64,000 nucleotides of DNA. Source: Kocuria sp. cx-455 (GTDB taxonomy: Bacteria; Actinomycetota; Actinomycetes; Actinomycetales; Micrococcaceae). The stretch lies in NCBI RefSeq assembly GCF_014698015.1, contig NZ_JACXBS010000003.1, positions 62,001-126,000 of the forward strand, written 5' to 3'. The notes under the pieces are model-generated. The model was given only the letters and a program-made list of their open reading frames with translations, did no database searches and had not been told where the DNA came from. The translations under genes were made by a program, and so were the position numbers. Position 1 is the stretch's first letter, and every line of letters starts with the position of its first letter. Shown here one piece after another: positions 9,325 through 17,413 of the stretch.

Positions 9325-12300
9325 GTGGCAGACGCCGCCGGGCTCCACACGGGAGACCACGCCATTGCATCGGGACCCCAAGAAGTTGAGTATTTACGCT
9401 GGAACGACGCTGTGGCCAGGGCTTTCTGTGGCACGCAGGCATCCGGTGAACTGGTCCACCTGGACCTGGACGACAAAACCCTCGAGAAGATCGGGGCGGA
9501 ATTCGGTTTGGACGGGCCGTCCGCTTTGCGGGCCATGGCCGATTCCGTGACGCCGTTGTTGGTGGCGGACGGATCTCGCCGTTCGATGTTCGACGCCTTC
9601 AACAAGCTGACGGAAGCCTGGTACCGGGCTTCCAGGCGTCAGCTCAACGACCTCAACAGGATCGGGCCGCCGCCCGTGGTGGCATTGTTGGCCCTGTTCT
9701 CCCTGGCCGGGCGGCACATGTCCGCGCTCGCGGCCCGCACGGGAAACAAATCCGTGTCGGCGTTCTACCTACCGTTGGCGATCTTACTGCAAGCCGGTCA
9801 GGACAACGCCAAGGCCCTGGAGACGGCCGTGCGCAAGGACTCCGAGATGTACTGGGACGCCCTGCGTTACTGGTTGGAACTCTTCGACGGGCAGTTCGGC
9901 CTGCCCTCCGCCCACGCGGTGAACCATCGGCCCGTGGGCCTGGCGCTGTCCCAGACAATGTTCGGGGAGGCCGAGCTGCGGCAGCTGCACCGCATGTTCG
10001 AGGACCTCGAGCTGACCACGGCCCAGGGAATGAGCGCCCAGGAACTGGGAATCTACGTGGATTTCTGGCTCGACATCGCGGACACGGACGTTTCCAAGGG
10101 CATGCGTCGCATCTGGTCCAACCCGCTCACTCGCGACGCCGGCCTCCAGGTCGCGTTGGCTCAGCTGGGCGCGTGGGAATCCTCCCGCGACGACGACGCC
10201 GCCGCGGCGGTTGCCACGGAGCGACGAGCTTCGCGACACCTGGGCCCCCGCAGTGTCAGCCTGTCCATGACTGACGGAACCGATTACGTGGGCAACCCGA
10301 TCTTCGAGCTCGGATTCGTGGTGCCCAAGCGGATGATTTCCGGGCGTGAAGTGGAATTGGCCACCGAGGCCGGGCCGCGCACCATGTTCTTGTCCTACAT
10401 CGGTGACGCGTACTTGGGGATCTCCGCCTACAACTCGCGTATGTCCAACGAGACGTTATTGTCCGGTGAACTCACGCTCAGCAACGGTGACACCGCCATC
10501 ACCCGGAACCCGCGGCCGGTCGTGGTGTTCGCCAAGGACGCCTACTCGGACACGTTCATCTCGGTGGATCACATCCCTGCCGCGTGGCCGTCACGGATCT
10601 TGGTGCAGAACAAACCAGAATGGGTCGAGCAGATCACCGCCATCCTTGATGACTCGGCCTCACCGGACTACCGCATTGTGGGCCCGGGGGAGAACGGACT
10701 GCCCGAGGACTGGGTGCTGTTCGACGATGTCCAGGTGCTGCGCGCCGGTGACCCGATGCTCACTGCCAACGACAACTTCGCCGGGCTGGTGCCCCGCCTG
10801 GTGCCGGCCGTCACGCTGTCCGGTGGCCTGCGCATCCCGGGAGATGTGAGACGATTCTCGGCGTTGCGGCCACCGCAGATCACGGTCACCTCGGACTCCG
10901 ATGATCCGCTGTCGCTGGAATGCGAATGGCGGAACCCGCACTCGTTCAAGCTGATGTCCACCAAACTGTCGGCCCCTCGAGTGCCACCTTTCCAGGTGAG
11001 CTTGGAGGGCTCGGACCTGATCCGGGACAACAAGACGCTCAAGCCCAGCGACTACACGCTGGTGCTCAAGGCTGGGCGGACCGTCAAACAGCGCCTGGAA
11101 TTCCGCGTCCGTGACAGCTCTTTCTACATCACTCAGCGCTCGCTGGGCTACGAGGGTGAAATGGTGCACGTGGCGCAGGAGCCGTTGTGGCCCGTCACCT
11201 CGACCACCCTGGACGAGCTGCCGGATGAATACGTGCAGGGTTCCTTTGACAACATGGACTCGGTGGAACTGGCGCCGGACGCACCGCACGTGACGGTCCC
11301 CGGGATCGCGGGCTGGCATTCGGCCGAGGGTCTGATGCACCCCGAGCGCAGCAATGAACTTCCCGCACCCGAGGGGCCATCGTGCCTGAGCACCGGCAAG
11401 CACAAGGTGATCCTGCCGCCCATGGACCCCAAGGCCAAGGCGCCGTGGATCTTCGGACGCTGCCGCCGTTGCGGGCTCACCAAGCGCTACCCCGGGCGGC
11501 TCACCAAGCTGTCCGCGGTCGGTCAGACCGGTTCGGTGGAGTCCTTGCAGTTCATCGGTCCCGACTACGGCGACTATCCCGGGTCCTGGGCACCGTTAAA
11601 GGATGCGCTGACGTTTTTGGGTGGCGGCAAACGGGGGAGCCTGTCGATCGTCGCCCGCCAGGCCGAGGATTCCGAACGCTTCGAAGAATGGTTCGTGGGG
11701 CATTTACAGGCACTGGGGTTCCTGGAAGTCATTCGCGACGGCAGCTGGACCGTGCGTCGCTGGCAGGTGTGCTCACCCGCGCTGACTCAGTTGGTGGATG
11801 GTTCCGTGTTGCTCACCGGCGGCTGGCGTGCGGAGCAGGAAGAAACGGTCACGGCCGCCGCGGAATCACTGGGCGCGGAGGTCGTGGTGCTCTCGCCCGA
11901 GGACCACGCAACCACGCTGTTGCAGGACGTGGACCTGGATGCTCTGCGTGACGAGCTTCCCGATGGTGTGTGCGATGTGGTTTACGAGGCGGGGCCCGTC
12001 ATGCTCGACACGTTGCCACCCCTGTCTTCGGTGGTGGACTCGTTGCCGCTGATCGAGATGCAGTACAACGGCGTGGCCGAGCACTTCGTTCCCGAAGACG
12101 CCACGTGGGAGGCCACGGAGGACCGTAACCAGGCGGGGCTGTTCCGCATCAATCACCACCATCGCACCCGTTACGCGTTCCGCACCGAGGCCGACGTCGC
12201 TTCGGGCCACGCCCGCCCGGTGTCCTCCGCACTGGGTAAGCACCTGGCCGCTCGGGACAACGGGACGCCGTTGGTCAGTTACGATTCGGAGCTGCAGTTG

Positions 12301-12462
12301 GTGTCCGTGCCGATCGGCGCGGAGCTGCCGGGGCTTTACGGCCGGGCCGCGGTGCTGTGTTCCGGTTTGCTGCCGACCAAGGTGGACGAGGACTTCTCCT
12401 TGAACTACGGGGACATCTCCGAGGAGTTCGCGACCGCATTGGTGGCCAAACTGCTGGCCTGA
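9325..12462 (+). CDS. Large uncharacterised protein with C-terminal zinc ribbon-like and winged-helix-like regions
   Basis: I do not recognise a named family for this 1045-residue soluble protein. Residues 1-300 look helical. Residues about 300-650 look beta-rich, with repeated strand patterns suggesting beta-sandwich modules. Near residue 690 a Cys-x5-His is followed by FGRCRRCGLTKRYP, so a Cys/His metal site is plausible. Next comes a possible winged-helix region (EEWFVGHLQALGFLEV, then WTVRRWQVCSPAL, about 785-820). A C-terminal region of about 200 residues follows. There is no ATPase motif. GGAGG lies four bases before the GTG. It is divergent from the SNF2 helicase, which suggests a functional pair, possibly in defence or DNA repair; this is inference from position and architecture only. 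It uses at least five TTA codons. Confidence 0.8.
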   Translation: MADAAGLHTGDHAIASGPQEVEYLRWNDAVARAFCGTQASGELVHLDLDDKTLEKIGAEFGLDGPSALRAMADSVTPLLVADGSRRSMFDAFNKLTEAWYRASRRQLNDLNRIGPPPVVALLALFSLAGRHMSALAARTGNKSVSAFYLPLAILLQAGQDNAKALETAVRKDSEMYWDALRYWLELFDGQFGLPSAHAVNHRPVGLALSQTMFGEAELRQLHRMFEDLELTTAQGMSAQELGIYVDFWLDIADTDVSKGMRRIWSNPLTRDAGLQVALAQLGAWESSRDDDAAAAVATERRASRHLGPRSVSLSMTDGTDYVGNPIFELGFVVPKRMISGREVELATEAGPRTMFLSYIGDAYLGISAYNSRMSNETLLSGELTLSNGDTAITRNPRPVVVFAKDAYSDTFISVDHIPAAWPSRILVQNKPEWVEQITAILDDSASPDYRIVGPGENGLPEDWVLFDDVQVLRAGDPMLTANDNFAGLVPRLVPAVTLSGGLRIPGDVRRFSALRPPQITVTSDSDDPLSLECEWRNPHSFKLMSTKLSAPRVPPFQVSLEGSDLIRDNKTLKPSDYTLVLKAGRTVKQRLEFRVRDSSFYITQRSLGYEGEMVHVAQEPLWPVTSTTLDELPDEYVQGSFDNMDSVELAPDAPHVTVPGIAGWHSAEGLMHPERSNELPAPEGPSCLSTGKHKVILPPMDPKAKAPWIFGRCRRCGLTKRYPGRLTKLSAVGQTGSVESLQFIGPDYGDYPGSWAPLKDALTFLGGGKRGSLSIVARQAEDSERFEEWFVGHLQALGFLEVIRDGSWTVRRWQVCSPALTQLVDGSVLLTGGWRAEQEETVTAAAESLGAEVVVLSPEDHATTLLQDVDLDALRDELPDGVCDVVYEAGPVMLDTLPPLSSVVDSLPLIEMQYNGVAEHFVPEDATWEATEDRNQAGLFRINHHHRTRYAFRTEADVASGHARPVSSALGKHLAARDNGTPLVSYDSELQLVSVPIGAELPGLYGRAAVLCSGLLPTKVDEDFSLNYGDISEEFATALVAKLLA

Positions 12463-12513
12463 GAATCGTTGATCATGATTCGCTCGCGCACTAAGCACGG
12501 TGTGAATACACGA

Positions 12514-12550
12514 CTGAGGCCCCGCACCATCCAATGGTGCGGGGCCTCAG
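12514..12550. terminator. Bidirectional hairpin terminator
   Basis: A perfect 17-bp stem (12514-12530 with 12534-12550) closes on a 3-base CCA spacer. It lies between the ends of the 1045-residue gene (plus) and the 98-residue gene (minus), so it can serve both. Confidence 0.85.
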
Positions 12551-12565
12551 CACGTTCGGTCCCGA

Positions 12566-12862
12566 TCAGGCGCTGAGCGCCACCGGTTTCGGTTCCAATT
12601 TATAGAACGGAACACCGCCGGAGACGTTGGACGCTCCGGGAATCAGGAGCTGACGGTACTTTTCGCACCACTGGGCGCGGCCGCGATTGTGGGCGGTTGC
12701 GTGAACCAGGGCGCGAACGTTGCCGCTCAGATATTCATGAACGTCCCCATTGGAGTCCGTGAGACGCACCACGTGGTGGTCTGGGTCGATGTCGACGGTG
12801 ACGTCAACCCATTGTTCTCGAGAGGACTCGGTCGTTGCGCGTAGTTGTTGAATGTTCTTCAT
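12566..12862 (-). CDS. Hypothetical small protein, 98 residues
   Basis: This is an unrecognised small soluble protein. Residues 18-52 alternate in a beta pattern (VDVTVDIDPDHHVVRLTD), followed by a short helix with one Cys (RAQWCEKYRQLL) and a loose C-terminus. The ATG has a GAAAG site about 10 bases upstream. The gene ends 15 bp from a strong bidirectional terminator, which supports expression. It is separated from the glycosyltransferase upstream by 208 bp holding a large palindrome. No link to the neighbouring helicase or unknown gene can be shown. Confidence 0.6.
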   Translation of the reverse strand: MKNIQQLRATTESSREQWVDVTVDIDPDHHVVRLTDSNGDVHEYLSGNVRALVHATAHNRGRAQWCEKYRQLLIPGASNVSGGVPFYKLEPKPVALSA

Positions 12863-12980
12863 CAGTGTTGTGCTTTCATGCAGAAAGGCTCTTGCTGCGC
12901 ACGCGGTTGCGCCACAGCCGCTTCGTCATCCAAACCACCCCTGAACCGAGGGTTGGCGTGCGCCGGGTTGGAGCCCAACG

Positions 12981-13006
12981 GGCACGCGGTGTTAACACCG
13001 CGCGCC
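12981..13006. repeat. 26-bp palindrome, possible operator or terminator
   Basis: An 18-bp perfect palindrome (12985-13002, centre GTTAAC) is flanked by GGC and GCC, giving 12 of 13 symmetric positions. A second inverted repeat, GTTGG-AGC-CCAAC, lies beside it at 12967-12979. Both fall between the glycosyltransferase end and the small gene start, and no T tract follows on the minus strand. Confidence 0.5.
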
Positions 13007-13070
13007 AGAGCGCATCTCGTGAAGCTGGATTCGAGCGTAGCGGGTCGACGGCGTATTAAACCAGAGACTG

Positions 13071-14273
13071 TCACATAACGTCACCAAAAGTTAACCAACG
13101 AATTGTTTGTGCACCACGGATCACGGCGATGTTGTGGACAACCTGCGCGCGAGAGGCAATAATTCGTGCCCGTGCATAGTGATCCATGAGCTGATCACAC
13201 ACGGCGGTCCACGTGCGGGTCTGCACGGAGTCGTACGCGGTGCGGGAGAAGGCGGCGAGTTTAGCGTTGTCACCCACGAGATCCACCACGCGAGCGCGGA
13301 GCATCTCGGTGTCGCCGGGCTTGTACAGCCAACCGTTGCGGGATGAATCGACAAGGTCCACGGGCCCTCCACGACCCACCGCCACCACGGGAACCGCGCT
13401 GGCCATGGCTTCCTGGATCGTCTGGCAGAAGGTCTCGTGTTCACCGGAGTGGACGAACACGTCCAGAGAGGCCATGGCGGTGGCCAGTGCGTCACCGTCC
13501 AGGAAGCCCGCGAAGTACGCGTTGGGAAGCATGAGGCGCAACTTCTCCTTCTCCGGTCCCGACCCGATGATCACCAACCGGGTGCCGGGCAGCGAGTCCA
13601 GCACCACGAGGTCCTGAACCTGCTTCTCGGGTGCCAGACGACCCACGTAGCCCACGAGCTTGCGCCCGCCGCCCACGCGTTCGCGCCAGACCTGATCGCG
13701 GCGCGCGGGATCGAACCGGCGAGTGTCCACCCCGCGCCGCCACATGCGCACGCGCTGCACGCCGTGGGCATGCAGCTGCGAAATGGCGGCCGTTGACGGT
13801 GCCAGGGTCACGGTCGAGGAATTATGCATGTTTCGCACATGGCTCCACAACACGTTCTCCAGAACGGGCGCGCCGTACCGCGCCGCGTATCCGGGGATGT
13901 CCGTCTGGTACACGGCCGCGCACGGTAATCCCAGGTTCTTGGCGGCTTGAATGGCCTGCCACCCCAGGACGAAGGGTGAGGCAACGTGAACGACGTCCGG
14001 TTGGAAACGGGTCAGGATTCGTTGCATGCGGGCCACAGTGCAGCTGGCCACCCGCACGTCCGGGTATCCGGCAAGCGGAATGGATGCAATGCGTTGGACC
14101 CTGACACCGTCGAGGGTGGCCACGGAACCCAACGTGCTGAACTTGTCGTAGGACGGGGCAATGACCATGGCTTCGTGGCCTTGCGCCCGAAGGTAGTCCA
14201 GGACTCGCACCACGGAATGCGTTACGCCGTTGACGTGGGGGAGGAATTGTTCGGTAACCACTGCGATTTTCAC
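13071..14273 (-). CDS. GT4-family glycosyltransferase (MgtA/PimB-like mannosyltransferase)
   Basis: The roughly 400-residue protein has the two-Rossmann GT-B fold. The N-terminus (KIAVVTEQFLPHVNGVTHSV) matches the actinobacterial GDP-mannose-dependent alpha-mannosyltransferases of the MgtA group. The nucleotide-sugar half shows GYVGRLAPEKQVQDL, then HSGEHETFCQTIQEAMAS with the catalytic-loop Glu residues of GT4. Such enzymes mannosylate glycolipids at the inner membrane face for lipomannan-type molecules; the exact acceptor is unknown. I took the GTG at 14273 because the family starts M-K-I-A; a GTG three codons earlier is possible, and neither has a clear ribosome site. A mannose-1-phosphate guanylyltransferase gene lies elsewhere in the window. 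Confidence 0.88.
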   Translation of the reverse strand: MKIAVVTEQFLPHVNGVTHSVVRVLDYLRAQGHEAMVIAPSYDKFSTLGSVATLDGVRVQRIASIPLAGYPDVRVASCTVARMQRILTRFQPDVVHVASPFVLGWQAIQAAKNLGLPCAAVYQTDIPGYAARYGAPVLENVLWSHVRNMHNSSTVTLAPSTAAISQLHAHGVQRVRMWRRGVDTRRFDPARRDQVWRERVGGGRKLVGYVGRLAPEKQVQDLVVLDSLPGTRLVIIGSGPEKEKLRLMLPNAYFAGFLDGDALATAMASLDVFVHSGEHETFCQTIQEAMASAVPVVAVGRGGPVDLVDSSRNGWLYKPGDTEMLRARVVDLVGDNAKLAAFSRTAYDSVQTRTWTAVCDQLMDHYARARIIASRAQVVHNIAVIRGAQTIRWLTFGDVM

Positions 14274-14376
14274 GGTTAACACGATGGCCCGGTCGGGTCA
14301 CCGGACGTCCAAGCCCCGGTGACCTGTCGGTGAAGTCTGGGCCAACTCCGGTGGGGACGTGGAAAGATGGGGGGCG

Positions 14377-16329
14377 ATGAACTTCCCCACCTTTTCCAGC
14401 ACCCTGTCCGGGGTTCTCGAGCGGTCGCAGCGCCGTCGAAACAATGACCCCGGAGATTCACCCGCCGCACCGCCCTCGCCCGGTTCTCCCCGGGGCGGCC
14501 GCGAGGGCGGATTCCCCATGCCCCTGTGGTTGCAAGGAGTGGTTGAACTCATTGCCGTGGCGGCCGTGAGCTTGTTACTCACCGGGCTGGTGATGGCAGC
14601 GGTGTGGCTGGCCGGCGGGTTCGATTCGTTAGGTGTGTTGGGCGGACTTCAGCTTGCGGGTCAGGTGTGGCTGGTGGCGCACTGTACGCCGTTGACCATG
14701 GCGGCGATCCAGGGCATCGACCTGTCCTCCGGGGGTGGAACTCTCACCCTGGTCCCCCTGGGCCTCACCCTCATACCGTTCGCCCTGTCGGTCATCGCGG
14801 GGAGGAGGATTGCGCGCGCGTGCTGGCGCGGTCAGTTCCTCATCCCCTTCTGTGCCGGCATGGTCAGCTACGCGCTGATCGGAGCGCTCGTGGCGCTCGT
14901 GAGTAGCACCGAGTACGTCTCGGTCAGCGTGCCGGCCGGTGCGGTGTTCCCCTTGATTCCCGCGGGCCTGGGGACTTTGGTTGGGGGGTGGAGCGTATCG
15001 CGCTCATTGGCCGCGATCCTGGGTGCCGACGCCGCATCGTGGATCCAGCGCACCAGCCAGTACTCCAGGTGGGCGGGTTCCTACCTCTGGGCCGTGGTAC
15101 GCGCGGGGTTCTTGTCCGCCGTGGCCATGATCGCCGCGGGTGCGTTGGTCACCGCGGTGACGCTGGTGTGGAATTGGGACCGGATCATTGCCGTGTACCA
15201 GCGGTTGGGCACGGGCGCCGCCGGTGACACCGCCCTCATGGCGCTGCAGTTCGGCTATCTGCCCAACATGATCGTGTGGTCCGCCGCGTGGATCAGCGGG
15301 GCCGGATTCTCGGTCGGGGAGGGCGCACTCACTTCGCCATTCGAGACGTCACTGGGCGCGTTGCCGCAGTTCCCGCCGTTTGCGGCCCTCCCGGAGGGGG
15401 GTCCGTGGGTTTATGCCCCCGCCGTGGTGGTGCTACCGGTGCTGGCCGGAGTGCTCGCGGGCTGGTGGTTCCTGCGCGAGGGCGAGAATCACCTGGACGA
15501 CTGGATGGCCATCAGGTTGCCCATGCGGTGGTTCACGTTCATCGTCTCGACCGTGCTGACCGTCGCGTTCATCGCCGCGATCGGCGCCGGTCTCGTGGCC
15601 TTGCTCGCCTGGTTGTCCCAGGGATCGCTGGGCATGGGGAGGCTCACGGACATCGGGCCCAATGCGTGGCACGTGTTCCTGTGGGCCGGTGCCGAAATCA
15701 CCGCGGGCGGCGTGATCGGATACATCCTGGGCCCGTGGCTCGAACGCGAGGGCTATCGAAAGAATCCGTGGAACAGTTCCCTGGAGGAGCCGCCCCGGGT
15801 CAATTCTGATCCCGAAGACCAGCAGCGCCACGGTGCAGAAGCCTCCGCGGCCGCCCGGGCCGCCAAGGTAGAAGCCAAACAGGCCAAGAAGGCGCAAGCC
15901 CGGCAGAAGCGAGCGGCCAAGAAATCAGCACGGCGAAAGGCCGCACGGCTAGCGGTGCCCGAGGCGGACGCGCGGCCGGATGACCCCCAACCGCAGCAGA
16001 CCGAGACTCCGGCACCGGTCCGGCCCCGGGGCGATGAGACCGGGACCGGAACTGGATCGAGCGGCGTCGGCGGCGATCGGAACCGCGTTCCGTGGAATGC
16101 GAACGGGTCGACAGCGGTGACCCCTCAGGGGGCGGGTGAAGCGGACTCAACCGTGGCGGACGGCGCCGGCGTGGCCGTGTTCGACGGAACGTGGGCGGTT
16201 TCCGGGGATTCTGCCGATGCGAGAGACTCCCACGCAGCGGGCGCCCCCGACGTAGTGGGCGACCCCGACGGCGCGGGCTCCGGCGATGATTCCCCCGGAC
16301 CGGTCTCGAGCTCCGAGCCGGAGAGGTAG
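14377..16329 (+). CDS. DUF6350 (PerM-like) polytopic membrane protein
   Basis: The 650-residue protein has a Pro/Gly-rich cytoplasmic head (1-45), then about ten membrane segments up to residue 465, then a long charged tail rich in Lys, Ala and Glu (about 485-650). Position just before purN and purH matches Mycobacterium tuberculosis perM (Rv0955), a membrane protein linked to cell division and persistence, so the same family is likely. The ATG at 14377 is preferred to a GTG six codons upstream because it follows a G-rich stretch. The last 205 bp overlap the end of a convergent gene. The tail is low-complexity and poorly conserved in such proteins, so the overlap is tolerable. Confidence 0.8.
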   Translation: MNFPTFSSTLSGVLERSQRRRNNDPGDSPAAPPSPGSPRGGREGGFPMPLWLQGVVELIAVAAVSLLLTGLVMAAVWLAGGFDSLGVLGGLQLAGQVWLVAHCTPLTMAAIQGIDLSSGGGTLTLVPLGLTLIPFALSVIAGRRIARACWRGQFLIPFCAGMVSYALIGALVALVSSTEYVSVSVPAGAVFPLIPAGLGTLVGGWSVSRSLAAILGADAASWIQRTSQYSRWAGSYLWAVVRAGFLSAVAMIAAGALVTAVTLVWNWDRIIAVYQRLGTGAAGDTALMALQFGYLPNMIVWSAAWISGAGFSVGEGALTSPFETSLGALPQFPPFAALPEGGPWVYAPAVVVLPVLAGVLAGWWFLREGENHLDDWMAIRLPMRWFTFIVSTVLTVAFIAAIGAGLVALLAWLSQGSLGMGRLTDIGPNAWHVFLWAGAEITAGGVIGYILGPWLEREGYRKNPWNSSLEEPPRVNSDPEDQQRHGAEASAAARAAKVEAKQAKKAQARQKRAAKKSARRKAARLAVPEADARPDDPQPQQTETPAPVRPRGDETGTGTGSSGVGGDRNRVPWNANGSTAVTPQGAGEADSTVADGAGVAVFDGTWAVSGDSADARDSHAAGAPDVVGDPDGAGSGDDSPGPVSSSEPER

Positions 16330-16709
16330 TTCCAAATATTGTCCGTGAGCTGGCGTTGACAGTGACTGGTGGAGGACAGCGTGAGGGCGGAGGAGGCGCA
16401 CTCCTGGTAGACCTGCGAGGCCGGCCAGACGGCCAACCGCGCCCCACCACCAAAGGCATTGAACCCGCCCCACACAATGGCCAGGACGGCCAGGAACGTG
16501 AGGAGCATGCGGGGCTGCACCGTGCGGGACGTGCTCAGCACCACGATGCCCAGGACCACGCTGGCCAGTGCCATGACCACGCCCACGGCCGTGGACCACA
16601 CGAGACCGGTCACCAGGGCGGAGGACAGCAGGGCGAGACCCGCTGCCACACCGGCAAGCCTCAAACGGGAGGACGCGCGTGCTGTGTCTGGGCCGTCGGA
16701 ATCCTGCAT
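16125..16709 (-). CDS. Hypothetical membrane protein, 194 residues
   Basis: I do not recognise the family. After a polar head there are three closely spaced membrane helices (about residues 17-36, 39-58 and 67-87). An extracytoplasmic segment with two Cys follows (QECASSALTLSSTSHCQ, likely disulfide-forming), then a Pro/Ser/Ala-rich tail. The ATG at 16709 has GGAG three bases upstream; longer starts run into purN. The tail is encoded opposite the tail of the DUF6350 gene, a 205-bp tail-to-tail overlap. The transmembrane part and ribosome site look real. The last 60 residues could be a by-product of the overlap. Confidence 0.65.
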   Translation of the reverse strand: MQDSDGPDTARASSRLRLAGVAAGLALLSSALVTGLVWSTAVGVVMALASVVLGIVVLSTSRTVQPRMLLTFLAVLAIVWGGFNAFGGGARLAVWPASQVYQECASSALTLSSTSHCQRQLTDNIWNYLSGSELETGPGESSPEPAPSGSPTTSGAPAAWESLASAESPETAHVPSNTATPAPSATVESASPAP

Positions 16710-16773
16710 GATCTCCACTGTAGGGCAGCGGCAGGGTCCGGGTTGACCGCAGAAAATCGCTAGCATGATCGGT

Positions 16774-17367
16774 ATGCGACTCGTGGTCATGGTTTCCGGT
16801 TCCGGTACGAATTTGCAGGCAATCATTGATGCGCTGCACAAAGGCCACGTGGACGTGGACATTGTCGCGGTCGGCGCGGACAAACCGTGCGCAGGTTTGG
16901 AACGCGCGGAGGCCGCCGGGATCGACACGTTTTTGGTGCCGCTGGCGAATTACCCGGAGCGGGAGCAGTGGAACCGGAGCCTGGAACGTGCCATCGCCAA
17001 CTACAACCCGGACCGCGTTGTGTTCGCCGGGTTCATGCGTATCGTGGACGCTCAATTGGTAGCGCGTTTCGCCGGCAGGATCATCAACACGCACCCCTCG
17101 CTGCTGCCCTCGTTCCCGGGCGCGCACGCCGTGCGGGACGCCTTGAACTTCGGTGTCAAGGTCACCGGCGCCTCCGTGCACGAGGTCGTGGCAGACGTGG
17201 ATGCCGGCCCGATCCTGGCCCAGGTGGCCGTGCCGGTGACCCCGGAGGATACCGAGGAAACCCTGCACGAACGCATCAAATCCGCCGAACGCGGTCTCCT
17301 CGTCAATGCCCTGGCGACACTGAGCCGCGAGGTTAACTTTGATTCACCGGGGAAAGAGCAGTCGTAG
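16774..17367 (+). CDS. purN: Phosphoribosylglycinamide formyltransferase
   Basis: PurN transfers a formyl group from 10-formyl-THF to GAR in purine synthesis. The 197 residues show the phosphate loop [13 protein letters not shown] at the N-terminus, [16 protein letters not shown] with catalytic Asn and His, and the DAGPIL loop containing the catalytic Asp. I start at the ATG at 16774, since the protein then begins [11 protein letters not shown] and TAGCAT lies exactly seven bases upstream, consistent with a leaderless transcript. An ATG three codons earlier is possible. purH follows by 46 bp. The divergent small membrane protein starts 64 bp upstream. Confidence 0.96.
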   Translation: MRLVVMVSGSGTNLQAIIDALHKGHVDVDIVAVGADKPCAGLERAEAAGIDTFLVPLANYPEREQWNRSLERAIANYNPDRVVFAGFMRIVDAQLVARFAGRIINTHPSLLPSFPGAHAVRDALNFGVKVTGASVHEVVADVDAGPILAQVAVPVTPEDTEETLHERIKSAERGLLVNALATLSREVNFDSPGKEQS

Positions 17368-17369
17368 AC
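17339..17369 (+). promoter_or_regulatory. Putative purH promoter overlapping the purN stop codon
   Basis: TTGATT (17339-17344) and TAGACT (17364-17369) are separated by 19 bp. The -10 box contains the purN stop codon. Transcription would begin near 17376 and give a purH leader of about 38 bases. Confidence 0.45.
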
Positions 17370-17413
17370 TTTCCTGTGCCACCGGCACCATCCCTACCTC
17401 TCCTGGAGTTTTT

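Noticed and set aside
9325-12462. TTA-codon (bldA-like) control of the 1045-residue gene
   Set aside because: Five TTA codons are present, but TTA also occurs in xthA, manC, ilvA, the importer ATPase and the DUF6350 gene, so it is not a special switch here.
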